NCBI GenBank assembly: GCA_028641055.1
Contig: CM054060.1
Coordinates: 54,586,292-54,650,291, forward strand
Reading direction: 5' to 3'
DNA from: Alopecurus myosuroides
Lineage: Eukaryota; Streptophyta; Magnoliopsida; Poales; Poaceae
DNA: 64,000 bases
Part shown: positions 46,567 to 56,460 of the stretch, one piece after another
Position numbering within the stretch: position 1 is the stretch's first letter
Layout of the letters: the number at the start of each line of letters is the position of its first letter
Made by a program: the position numbers and the translations under genes
The notes under the pieces: model-generated
The model's input: the letters and a program-made list of their open reading frames with translations, nothing else
Told to the model about the DNA's origin: nothing
The model's database searches: none

Positions 46567-47540
46567 CGTGTGATTCTTCCTGATTGGTGGGATTCAGACG
46601 CCAGAAAGAAACACACCCCTCATCCAACGACTCACGTTAGGGAGGGGGGGACATTTCGATAGATAAACAAGGCACATTACACATAATGGCAAGATTGGAT
46701 CTAAACCTAAACGGAGAGCATAGATCTAAATAAACAAGGCAGTACATAATGGCAAGAGTGCATCGATCTACTAGTCATACTCCTGCCTAGGCCTATAATA
46801 CTCCGCTCGTAGTCGTCGTAGTCGTCGCCGTCGTCGTCACTATCGTCGGACGGTGCTCTCGACTCCCTCGGAGGATCACGACCCCAGGACTGCGCGTGAG
46901 GGTAGCGCAGGCGGGGGTTATCGCCGGCCCTGATGTAGTTCATTACGCTCTGAAGAGTCCGTCCGCCGCCCCACCATAGCTGACGACCGGCCTCGTTGAA
47001 GTTCTAAGTAGGCGGGCCGTTCTCCTCGTACCTGGCGAGCGCACTCTCACGCCGATTAATGAAGAAGGCGTCCTAAGTAGGGCGGTAGTCGGGATTCCAA
47101 CTGGGATTCCTCCGCTCCTCCGGCGTGAGCTCGTGGTAGTAGTAGTTCGTGATGGCCGTCCGACGCGCCACACCTTGAGGAACAGGAGGGACCAGCACTC
47201 CTCCGGCGCTCAGCATCCAGCCGGCGGGGACGCTGTAGCCGGGCGGGCAGGGGTAGTTCGAGGCGGAAAGTGCCTCCGCCTGCAGGAAGGTTAGAGTGGG
47301 TACGGTAGAAGCCATGGGAGAGTGGGGAGTTTATATATGTTTATATATGCCAATGGTGGCAATGCATGCATACATATATATAGTGAGAAGAAACAGACCC
47401 CTTTAGTCCCGGACCGTTTTACCAACCGGGGCTAAAGGGTTACGGTTTCGTTGGGACCAATCACAAAGAATCACACGGATCGTGTGCTTCTTTCAAGCGC
47501 TTGTGAGTCGTTGGATCAGAGCTGTGTTTCTTTCGAGCGG
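46567..47540. repeat. Inverted repeat flanking the second CACTA gene
   Basis: The left arm (about 46567-46637) contains CCGTGTGATTCTT, CTGATTGGT, GAAAGAAACACACCCCT and CATCCAACGACTCAC. The right arm (about 47452-47540) contains the complements in order: ACCAATCAC, AAGAATCACACGG, GTGAGTCGTTGGAT and TGTGTTTCTTTC, with GAGCCGTTGGATCAGGGGTG as a partial extra copy. The arms enclose the minus-strand gene at 46707-47315, which thus looks like a unit within the transposon. Confidence 0.7.
46707..47315 (-). pseudogene. Second CACTA-2 gene: GC-rich acidic-tail protein with two TAG codons
   Basis: The minus-strand frame starts at ATG 47315 and stays in one frame to 46707, except for TAG at 47073-47075 and TAG at 47004-47006. 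The protein begins MASTVPTLTFLQAEALSA, then YPCPPGYSVPAGWMLSAGG, VPPVPQG and LTPEERRNPSWNPDYRP. After the stops it continues with AFFINRRESALARYEENGPP, NEAGRQLWWGGG, SVMNYIRAGDNPRLRYP and an acidic tail DDSDDDGDDYDDYE. I recognise no family. The acidic tail and GC-rich, intronless form parallel the AP2 gene, with which it converges. Upstream, TATATAAAC lies about 20 bp before the ATG, and a CCAAT word further up. Both stops could come from Trp TGG by a single transition. Confidence 0.65.
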
Positions 47541-47639
47541 TTGTGAGCCGTTGGATCAGGGGTGTTTCTTAACCGTTGGATCAGAACCCTAGCACAACAC
47601 TTTGTGAGACGGAGGACCCTATATATAGCCCACCTTCAT

Positions 47640-48296
47640 ACACCAGCCAGTTCATCGACCAAATACAAATCATCCGGATTCGCCAGCATACGTCATGCCG
47701 TGCATTTGGTATGCATATATGCACTCAGTACCCACGGCAGGGCTGTATGCTGGCGATACCGATTGTTTTGTTCTACATCCCCCTTTAAGGTTTGATACAT
47801 CATTCAGTTCATCGACCAAATACAAATCATCCGTATTTTCCATCATACGTCCTGCCGTGCATTTGGTATGCATATATGCACTCAGTAGCCACGGCAGGGC
47901 TGTATGATGGCGATACCGATTGTTTTGTTCCACATCCCCCTTTAAGGTTTGATACATCATTCAGTTCATCGACCAAATACAAATCATCCGGATTCTCCAT
48001 CATACGTCCTGCCGTGCATTTGGTATGCATATATGCACCCAGTTGCCACGGTAGGGCTGTATGATGGCGATACCGATTGTTTTGTTCTACATCCCCCCTT
48101 TAAGGTTTGATACATTATTCAGTTCATCGACCAAATACAAATCATCCGGATTCGCCATCATACGCCCGACCGTTCTTTTGATATGCCTATATGCACTCAA
48201 TAGCCACGGTCGGGCTGTATGATGGCGATACCGATTGTTTTGTTCTACATCCCCCCTTGAAGGTTCACCGACCGAATACAAATCACCCGGATGCCA
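47640..48296. repeat. 157-bp tandem array with hairpin-forming units
   Basis: TTCATCGACCAAATACAAAT begins at 47651, 47808, 47965 and 48123, with a variant (TTCACCGACC) at 48264, so the unit is 157-158 bp and the fifth copy is partial. Each full unit contains an inverted repeat with arms of about 20-22 nt (47681-47702/47733-47755; 47840-47859/47890-47910; 47997-48016/48047-48067; 48153-48173/48206-48227). The loop of about 30 nt itself holds the palindrome TGCATATATGCA in copies 1-3. The paired arms vary together between copies (see findings). It lies between the second gene and the right terminus of CACTA-2. Confidence 0.88.
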
Positions 48297-48704
48297 AAAA
48301 TAAGTGAGCACACCATACCCAAAAGGTGAGTGACATGAGGAGTGGAGAACGTTGGCATGTAGTGTTTATAAAAAAAGAAAAAAATTGGATTTGAAGAAAA
48401 AAAGAATTCTATTAAACGGCAATATAGAAATAAAGAAACCACAATTCATCTAGGTGGGGCTCATTTGACCCGGTTGGAGCCACCAACCGGGGCAAAAGAC
48501 CCACCAACGACGCGCCTGCCATTGCCCTGCTTGCCGAGGGCCTTTAGCCCCTGTTGGAGCCACCAACCGGGGCAAATAACCCCAACACCACGCGCCCTAC
48601 TCGCCCCGGGCCCACCTCTGCAGTCTTTTGCACTGGGTGGTGGCCGATCCGGGGCGAAAGGGGTGGTCGCGGGTGGGTAAAAGCCCCATTTTCCACTAGT
48701 GGTA

Positions 48705-49783
48705 TGAGCTCTACTCGTGCATCCAACTCCCAAAAAACAAAAATTTGCCAAATGTATCCACCATACCTACCTATATGTGGTATTTAACCATCACTCAAAG
48801 TAAATTTCTCATGTGCTACCTTTAAAACCTTCAAAATTATACCTGTTTTGTGCTCTGTTTTAGCTCATGAGGAAGTAGTTTAAAGTATATTGTGGTTTAT
48901 GTCAAGAAAAGTTCTTCTTTCTCTTTCACCCGATGAGTATGTAATCTATGCTCATCTAAATTTGTAGAGAGCTGGTGCCAATTAATATAACCAAAAAGGC
49001 ATTTCCCCATGGTTCGATGAAAGTTGGTGGGTACTCGTGGATACGGCTAGCCCTGGTTTGTAAAAGGCATGGTGGGGGAAGTGCCAAACTAAATAAACAA
49101 CGGAAACCGCTCTCAAAAGTCTACAAACCTTACTTATCATGAGCTTTGATAAGTTTTTCATTACCATTCGTTGACATACACATACACCTCTCTCAAAATA
49201 GTTTTCAATACCTCTGTTTTAACCAAATAAAAAGCTCTAGCACATGAGTTAATCCATGCTCCCCTCTGCGATGGGACTTTTTTTAACTTTTATGTTGAGT
49301 TTTGATCTTCTAACTTTATGCACAATTAAGAGAGCATAGTTGTCATTCTGAGTATAATGTGCATCAGTCCAAAGATTATTATTGATTGATTCATGATATG
49401 TTATTACTTGTTCTCAAATTATTTGTATCTAGTCTCCACTTGAACTTTGAAGGTGTCCTGGCATTTATGTTTTTCTATCACTTTAAGGACAAGCGGAATA
49501 CCACTTTGCTATGTTTTCTTTATGATCGAAACAAACGTATAACTTTCAAGTGCATTATTATTCATGATATTTGTTTGTATTACTTTTCATGTTGCAACAT
49601 GGTTGCTAAGTACATTGTTAGAATTATATCTATCACCTATGTTTAGAGTACTATGATCTCAACTTACAATGTTTTTACAATAATGATGAACAAGATTGTG
49701 TTGGTAGCATGTCACCTCAGAAATTATTTTGTTTTTATCGTTTTACCTACTCGAGGACGAGTAGAACTAATCTTGGAGATGCT
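48705..49783 (+). mobile_element. Element C non-coding internal region, right of the CACTA insertion
   Basis: It continues element C after the CACTA element and aligns with element A at 2966-3679 and, reversed, with D at 51648-52780. It ends with the CTCGAGGACGAGTAG and TCTTGGAGATGCT segments just before the 3' LTR, the polypurine-tract side of the element. Confidence 0.8.
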
Positions 49784-50043
49784 TGATACGTCTCCAACAT
49801 ATCTATAATTTCTGATGTTCCATGATTGATATTATGACATTTGCTACATGTTTTCTATACTTTATATCATTTTTATGGATTTCCTGGGACTAACCTATTG
49901 ACAAGATGCCATAGCGCCAGTTCCTGTTTTCTACTTTTTTTGGTTTCAGAAAGTTGTTCTGGAAATATTCTCGGAATTGGACGAAACTAAATCCCAGGGT
50001 CCTATTTTTCTGCCATGTACCCATAGGGGGGCCCCGAGGCAGC
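49784..50043 (+). mobile_element. 3' LTR of element C, truncated by element D
   Basis: It begins TGATACGTCTCCAACAT and matches the first 260 bp of the 5' LTR until GGCCCCGAGGCAGC. There the inverted LTR of element D starts with a proper terminus. The remainder of this LTR does not reappear in the window. Confidence 0.85.
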
Positions 50044-51647
50044 TGATGCGTGTGAACACACGTTCGTTGGGAGACCCCAAGAGGAAGGTATGAAGAGTGC
50101 AGCAGCAAGTTTTCCCTCAGAAAGAAACCAAAGGTTTAATCCAACAGTAGGAGGAAGGAGTAACTTCAGAAGGTGAAGCAGCTGAGATGGCAGGGCGCAC
50201 TACCGGTTCATTAGCAACGTGGAACCTGCACAACACAATCAAATCACTTTGCCCCAACGAAGCAGTGAGGTTGTCAATCTAACAGGTTTTGCTAAACACG
50301 AAGAGGTTAAACGTATGGTGTGGAAAACAGTATGAAAACAGTTGCGGCAGTATTAGAGCAGTATGAAAGCAGTAGGTGATTTATCAATATGAGGAAAAAG
50401 GACCGGGGTCCACAGTTCACTAGTAGTGTCTCTCCGTGAAAGATAAATAACATGTGGGGTGAACAAATTACAGCTGGGCAATTGACAGAAATGAAGGCTG
50501 CACCGTAGTGCATATGCAATACATAAATATTATTATGTGATTCATGCGGGCATTACAACAAGATACATAGACCATTATCCAACTGCATCTATGACTAATA
50601 ATCCATCCTACAAATATCATCCGAACAAACGTTGGGTATTAAGTTGCAAGCAACAAATAATTGCAGTAAGCAAAGTGTGTAATGTAAACAATAACATCAT
50701 CCTTGGAAAAAGCATTGTTGTTTTCTCCCTAATGGCAACATCACATCCTCCATCCGTCACGTTTATGTCACTCGAGCACAGATGCAAAGGAGGCATGAAC
50801 CCACTATCGAGCATAAATACTCCCTCTTGGAGTTACTAGCATATACTTGGCTAGACCATCTACTAATAACGGAGAGAATGCAAGATCATAAATAACATAA
50901 GCATGAAGATAACATGATAGATTGATAATCAAAAGACATAGCATTCAAGATTCATCATATCCCAGCAAACACAACATGTAGCATCACATAAAGATGATCT
51001 TGGTCATTATAGGGAGCTCACAATATCCAAACATGAGGTACAAAGTGGAGAGAACAACCATCTAACTACTGCTATGGACCCGTAGTTCAGGTATGAACTA
51101 CTCACGCATCACTTCAGAGGAGGGCATGGTGGTGTAGACCCCTCCGGTGATGATTTTCCCCCTCCGGCAGGGTGCCGGGAGAGCTTCAGAACCCTCCCGA
51201 TCTCGGGATGACGATGATGGCGGCCTCGGGTGTTTCTCGGGTAAAAGTGATATATATTTAGGGTTTTTTCCTCGTGGGGAATAAATAGGCAAAATGGCAG
51301 AGCGGTGGAGGCCTAGGCCCCACACCACCCCCCGGCGCGGCCAAGGGGGGGTGCCGCCCTATGGTGTGCCCCCCCCCTGAGGCCCTCCTCTGGGTCTCTC
51401 CGGGACTCCGTGGAACCTCCGGCATTTCTAAGACTTCCGAACTTTGTCCAATTCCGAGAATATTTCCAGAACAACTTTTCTGAAACTAAAAACAGCAGAA
51501 AACAGAGAACCGGCTCTGTGGCATCTTGTCAATAGGCTAGTCCGGAAAATCAATAAAAATGACATAATGTGTATAGCAAACATGTGGGAAATAACATGAA
51601 AACAAACATGTAACATCAGAAATTAGGGATACGTTTACGACGTATCA
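50044..51647 (-). mobile_element. 3' LTR of element D (minus)
   Basis: This is a complete reverse-complement LTR of 1,604 bp. On the minus strand it runs from TGATACGTCGTAAACG (51647) to CACACGCATCA (50044). It is inserted into the 3' LTR of element C. The left 5-bp target word is GCAGC (50039-50043). Confidence 0.88.
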
Positions 51648-53513
51648 ACATCCCCAAGCTTAGTTCCTACTCGTCCTCGAGTAGGTAAACGATAAAAAAA
51701 AACAATTTCTGAGGTGACATGCTACTAACATAAACTTGATCATCAAAATGTAATGTAAAAGCATATGTAAACTGAGATCTTAGAACTTAAACACAAACAT
51801 GATAAATAGAACTTTAATAATAAAGCATAGCAATCACTTTGCATCATGAGAAGTAACTCAAATAAAATATCATAAATAAAAATGTAAAGAAAGATATACG
51901 TATGTTTCAAGTATAAAGAAAGCATGGCAAAGTGATATTTTGCTAGTCCGTAAGAGTGAGGCAAAACATAAATGGCAGGACACCTTCAAAGTTCATGGGG
52001 AAGACTAGAACAAATAATTAGAGAAGTAGCCATAACACATCATGAATCAATTAATAATATTTCTGGGACAAATGCACATAAAACTTAGAATGGCAAAATT
52101 GCTGTCTCAGCTGTGCACAAAGTTAGAAGATGGAGACTCAACATAAAAGTAAAAGAAAGACCCTTCACAGATGGAAGCATGGATCACTCATGTGCTAGAG
52201 CTTTTATTTTAGTAAACATAGGTATTAAAAGTTTGACACTCCTCCCATCCATCTTACACAAACCATGGCTAACCAAATCCTCGGGTGCCTGCCAACAATC
52301 ACATACCATAGATGAATGTCTATATTTTGGGAGATGTATGCTAATGTCAACGAATGATAAACAGAAAATACAGTACGTCACAAGGCAACTAGATTTCACA
52401 AGAGCGGCTCCATATGAAGGACAACTGGTGTAGATGTCCATCCCTCTTTCTCTTTTGTTTACACAATTATGTTTTGACCTATAAATCAGGGGGAAATAGT
52501 ATAGAGATTTTGTGTGTATTAATTTGGGGCTGGGCATCCCGCTGCCAGCTCTTCTATCAATTGGATAAGCGGATGAGGCCACTAGTTCAGGGTGTAAAAT
52601 CCAATAAACAAGTGAGATAAAGATTCACTATTTACTTCCTCATGAGTAAAAACAGGAACACAAAGCAGGAGTAATTTTGAATGTTTTAAAGGTAACACAT
52701 GAGCAATTTACTTGGAGTGGCAGTTAAATACCACATGTAGGTAGATATGGTGGACACAATGGGGAAACTTTGGTCTTAGGGAGTTGGATGCACGAGTAGA
52801 ATTCCGTACTCAGTACAGGTGGGGGCTAGCAGAAAACTGGGAGGGACAAATCAAGAGAGCATAAGAGACATAATCATGCATAGCGACATAAACATCATTA
52901 ATCAAAGCAGAAGTGGTACCATAAATTCTAAAACTGAATGATCATAGAGGCTATTAGTGACTGCTTCATAGTCATAAACATGGTGTGAGCATGCGCCAAG
53001 TCAACCAAATAAAACATTCAAAGGAGAATACCGCAAATTTATGATTCAATATGACAAGAACAACTCATAATTCTTTCAATGACACATCAAACACTCTCAG
53101 ATATTTGAGGCTAATCATGCTACTCAATAACTACAAGGCTTTAAAACTAAAATAACATTTAGCATGACATGAAAAAGTTCTAGCCACAGTCTGTACAAGC
53201 TTCTACTTGCACCGTTAAAAATTCTACTTCAAGCAGCAGTTTCTTTTTTCAACAAGCACCATACAAAATATGTTTTAACAAAAATGCTCTACATGCTACA
53301 ACAAGCAAACATGCGAGTACTCAGATAACACTACTAAAACTAATAGCTATGAATAAGAGATGCAATGAAAACAAGAGCTGAACAGAAATTTACGCAGTAA
53401 CTAGAAGAAAAACTAAGAATACTAACATAACAAGTATTCAAATGAAAAAGCGGAGCGTGTCTCTCTCCCAAACAAGGATTCTAGGTACAATGATATTATT
53501 GCAGCAATGAAGT
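51648..53513 (-). mobile_element. Element D internal 3' region (minus), truncated
   Basis: The reverse complement of the non-coding 3' region seen in A and C starts at the polypurine side, ACATCCCCAAGCTTAGTTCC. Homology to element A (2265-2330) ends near TATTGCAGCAATGAAG at about 53513. No pol coding remains, and the 5' LTR of D is absent. Confidence 0.82.
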
Positions 53514-54225
53514 TCGTCGGTGCCGACGTGGTCAGATGCTCAGTGCGATGGGGATTATGAAGGGTGAGTCTACACATGGGTTGGCGAGAAGCTCGTCGGC
53601 GCGGACCTGTCGTTGGATCCCCAGTGCGGCGTCGGCACTTGGTAGTGTGGGCGGCGGCGTCTTACTGAAACGAACGCCTGGATATGGAAGGATTCAACGG
53701 ATCGGGCAGTTTGATTTGGTTCCTCGTAATTTAGGCTATTTTTTTCTTGTATAGCGGATTGTACAATTGTGTTGTTACCTGCCCTTTTTTCCTGTAATAT
53801 CCCGTTCTTTGTGGCTTCCGCTGACCGTGGCTCCCGTTGATTGTGTGCGTGCGAACATGGGGATGTCAGAGTTTTCGTCTGCCCCTGATAATTGCTAAGG
53901 GTATACAGGTGCGGGTAAGTTGAGCTCTTGGACAGTTAGATTCGAACGAGTGGGAGTGGGCCTGATCGTGTGGCTATTTGTGGCCGCTGTTGTTATGTAT
54001 ACGTTAGGTGGTGTGGCTGTAGCGATAAATATGTTCTCTCTTTTAATATACTTAGAGCAGATGATTTCCTTATTTATAAAAACATACTACTATTAGTATG
54101 TAATTGCACGGGAGCTCCCCTCGTAGTCGTCGGTCCCAAAGACTGGCACGGGAGGAGGCGCCGCTTCATCAATCGTCCCAGGAGGACCGGGGCAGGCCCT
54201 CGAGAGGTCGGAGTTGTTCAAAACC
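53514..54225. other. Unassigned DNA between the transposon stack and the DUF3615-like gene
   Basis: Moderately GC-rich sequence after the transposon junction. No terminus or known domain is visible. Near 54170-54225 it becomes GC-rich and should contain the 5' leader of the downstream gene. Frames over 54104-54518 in other phases are overlaps. Confidence 0.4.
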
Positions 54226-54689
54226 ATGGAAGCACCCCTGGCCCGGACAGCCACGGGAGTCGCCGCCCTCCCAGGAGGATCGCCGCCGCCCTTGTCGGAT
54301 ACCACGGCAACACTCGAGGAGTCAACTCTGCGCCTGGCCTCCGTGTTGAACCTCACAGGGGGAGAGCCGCCGCCGCCGCCGGCCGTCGAGAGGCCGTCCG
54401 TTCCCACGACGACTCATCCTCTTCCGAGGAAGAGGACTCCTGGGAGGTGGAGAAGGATCCCGCGACTGTTTTGGCATCCGCCGGCGCCCACGCCAGCTGC
54501 GAAAGCGAGGTTGGATGAGGAACACTTGCTCATGCTGGAAAACATCGAGTTCATCGAGAGCATGCGCGAGGAGGACTGCCATCTGGAGACGGAGCAGGAC
54601 AGGGCTGAGTTCTACGCCTTCAAGGAAAAGATGCCTCGAGCCCTGCGCTTGATGGTCAACACCAAGACCGAGGATATCGTTATGGCCTA

Positions 54690-55221
54690 CTCCCTCCGTC
54701 CACGAATAAGTGTACATCTAATTTATACCTAGTCAAACTTTTTAAACTTTGACCAAACTTATAGAAAATTGTAGCAACATGTATAAGGCTGGTCACAATG
54801 GGGAGGAACTTAGTAGTAACATCACACACTCCAATACAACTTTGCTTATGTGGCAGGTATTTAATGAAGAGAGAGGTGCTTGTGGTAACTAGCTAAGTTA
54901 CCGGAACATCACACACTCCAAGAAACAATGAGTCTATAGCCTAATAAATGCATTGTTGCATGACACTACATACATGTTACTCCCCATTGTGGAGGTAGGA
55001 ACATAGTCTAGAAAAGTGTGTAGGTTCCTACCTTATGTTACTCCCCATTGTGACCAGCCTAACATCAAAATGGTATATTTTGAAACTTCATATCAAGAAA
55101 AATCTATTGATACTAATTTGGTGTCATAAATGCTAGGACATTTTTCAATAAATTTAGTCAAAGTTTAATAAATTTGACCGCCAAAAAAGGAAAACGTACA
55201 CTTATTCGTGGACGGAGGGAG
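54690..55221. mobile_element. Stowaway MITE inserted in an exon
   Basis: CTCCCTCCGTCCACGAATAA at the left and its complement, ending CGTGGACGGAGGGAG, at the right form long perfect inverted repeats with a TA duplication (54688-54689 and 55222-55223). Removing the element and one TA restores a reading frame that continues to a GT splice donor at 55245. It hosts a second MITE. Confidence 0.92.
54787..55059. mobile_element. Tourist-like (PIF/Harbinger) MITE nested in the Stowaway
   Basis: GGCTGGTCACAATGGGGAG and its exact complement CTCCCCATTGTGACCAGCC bound a 273-bp element flanked by TAA (54784-54786 and 55060-55062). The 3-bp TAA duplication fits Tourist-type insertion. Confidence 0.88.
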
Positions 55222-56460
55222 TACACACAATACACCGACACAAAGTAAGAATTTCTCACCAGTAGCTGGTCATCTTATCGTACCTAGCTCGGGACAATCT
55301 GCATGCATCGATCTGGGTTCATGTTCGATTGGTTTTAGATCAATCAAAGTTCTGTTTAGTGGTAGCCGCCGCAGAAGCAAATCCTTAGTGTAACCATGTG
55401 CTCCTGATTAAACAAGGAATCACCTGATTACCCATTGTATGTACTTTTCAGGGAGGAGCACCTGACTGCCGAGGGCATGGAAGCACAAATATCAGCACAG
55501 TTTCCTGATCGCAAGCCTTGTAAGCAAGCAGAACACTTTGCTGAAATTGCTCTCGCACACTACAATGAGAAGAAGACGGTGCGTAAGCCTTATTAGTTTC
55601 TTCTCATTTGAATCTCTCGCGTTCTGTTACTTATTTTTGCCTACAAATTACTTCTGAAAAAATGTTATAAACAGCACAAGTTTGAGTTGGCCACGACTCT
55701 GCTATCGAAGTGCTTCTCAGAGTCTTCCGGGACTACGTATGGGCATGTCAATTTCACCGCCATTCAGAAGAAGGATGCCGCACAACCCACGTCCAACACC
55801 AAGAGATTGTTTTTTGCCGAGGTTATGTTGATTCCGGAGCTTCTAGCGTATGCAGATGCTCAACCTATGCGTGTGGTACATGTGTATACCATTGATGATG
55901 ATCCATGTTATGGTACGAATTTCATATCCCTTTTAATTCAAATACGGGGTCACACCAGACATAGATAAATAGTAGGCCTTGATATTATACTGTGGTATAC
56001 AAGTATTGTCATTGCCACATCAGTACACAAACTAACATGTATATTGATGATTGCTGCGCCAATAGACAAACTAACATGTGTTACGCCTCAAAATTGTGCG
56101 AGCAAGGGTGAACTGTGTAACTAATAAGTTAACACAAAGCATCACTTGGAAGACCTTTTGCAGGGAAATAATAAAATAGAAAGTTTGGCTGTCAACCCAC
56201 AAGCATTATATTTGAATGTAGTTATTTATTGTCTGAATTTGTTATCTTCCTATTTGAACATCTGTCGATTATCTTATTCTTGATATTATTGCTTTGTAGG
56301 TGGATGCCACAAGATATTTAGAAAGATTAATCACAAGATGAGGAATAACATGGATTATGAGCGCTGTCACGCATGCAGTGACCGTATAAAGCATCCGAAA
56401 GGGCAGCTGTTTGATGGAGGGCATAACAGCACCAGAATGCCATACGTCTCTGCTATTTAG

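Larger units (their letters stand above)
42731..48701. mobile_element. Complete non-autonomous CACTA transposon (CACTA-2) with gene cargo
   Basis: The left terminus is CACTAGTGGAAAACAGGGC. Read inward from the right, the terminus is CACTAGTGGAAAATGGGGC: 17 of 19 bases are shared. A 3-bp TSD GTA lies at 42728-42730 and 48702-48704, exactly the CACTA rule, and the uninterrupted site is seen in element A. Subterminal words of the CCCCGGTTGGT type occur in both orientations near both ends and again internally. No TNP2-type transposase is visible in 5,971 bp. Cargo: a Ulp1-like peptidase gene (minus), an AP2-domain gene (plus), a second GC-rich gene (minus, broken) and a hairpin tandem array. Confidence 0.92.
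38533..50043 (+). mobile_element. Element C: non-autonomous Gypsy-type retrotransposon hosting a CACTA element
   Basis: 5' LTR 38533-40202, primer site 40214-40230, decayed gag-protease 40399-41245, non-coding 3' region 41246-49783 (with the CACTA insertion 42731-48701), then a 3' LTR fragment 49784-50043. No reverse transcriptase, RNase H or integrase is present; the copy, about 5.5 kb without the CACTA, must have relied on a partner. About twenty differences in the shared first 240 bp of the two LTRs (by eye) indicate an old insertion. The 5-bp target word on the left is TGAGG (38528-38532). The right duplicate is not seen because the 3' LTR is cut by element D. Confidence 0.85.
54226..56460 (+). 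pseudogene. DUF3615-like protein gene, exon 1 split by nested MITEs
   Basis: Exons: 54226-54689 plus 55224-55244 (one exon split by a transposon), 55452-55578, 55675-55912 and 56300-56460. Introns are GT-AG and phases agree; without the insertion the protein would have 336 residues. The N-terminal half is Pro- and Arg-rich and acidic further on (ENIEFIESMREEDCHLETEQD). The C-terminal half has KQAEHFAEIALAHYNEKK, KFELATTLLSKCF, GHVNFTAIQKK, LFFAEVMLIPEL and CHACSDRIKHPKGQLFDGGH. That resembles the grass DUF3615 family (HYN, H-NF-A, FFAE, then Cys-x2-Cys, HP-G-F-GG), whose function is unknown. As it stands the frame runs into the MITE and stops at 54732, so the allele is probably disrupted unless the MITE is removed from the transcript. 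Confidence 0.68.

Noticed and set aside
47640..48296. CRISPR-like array (regular repeats with palindromes)
   Set aside because: Units are 157 bp with no separate spacer/repeat structure, and the window is plant nuclear DNA.
54104..54518. Plus-strand ORFs in other frames at the start of the DUF3615-like gene
   Set aside because: Only the frame starting at 54226 continues in phase across the later exons.
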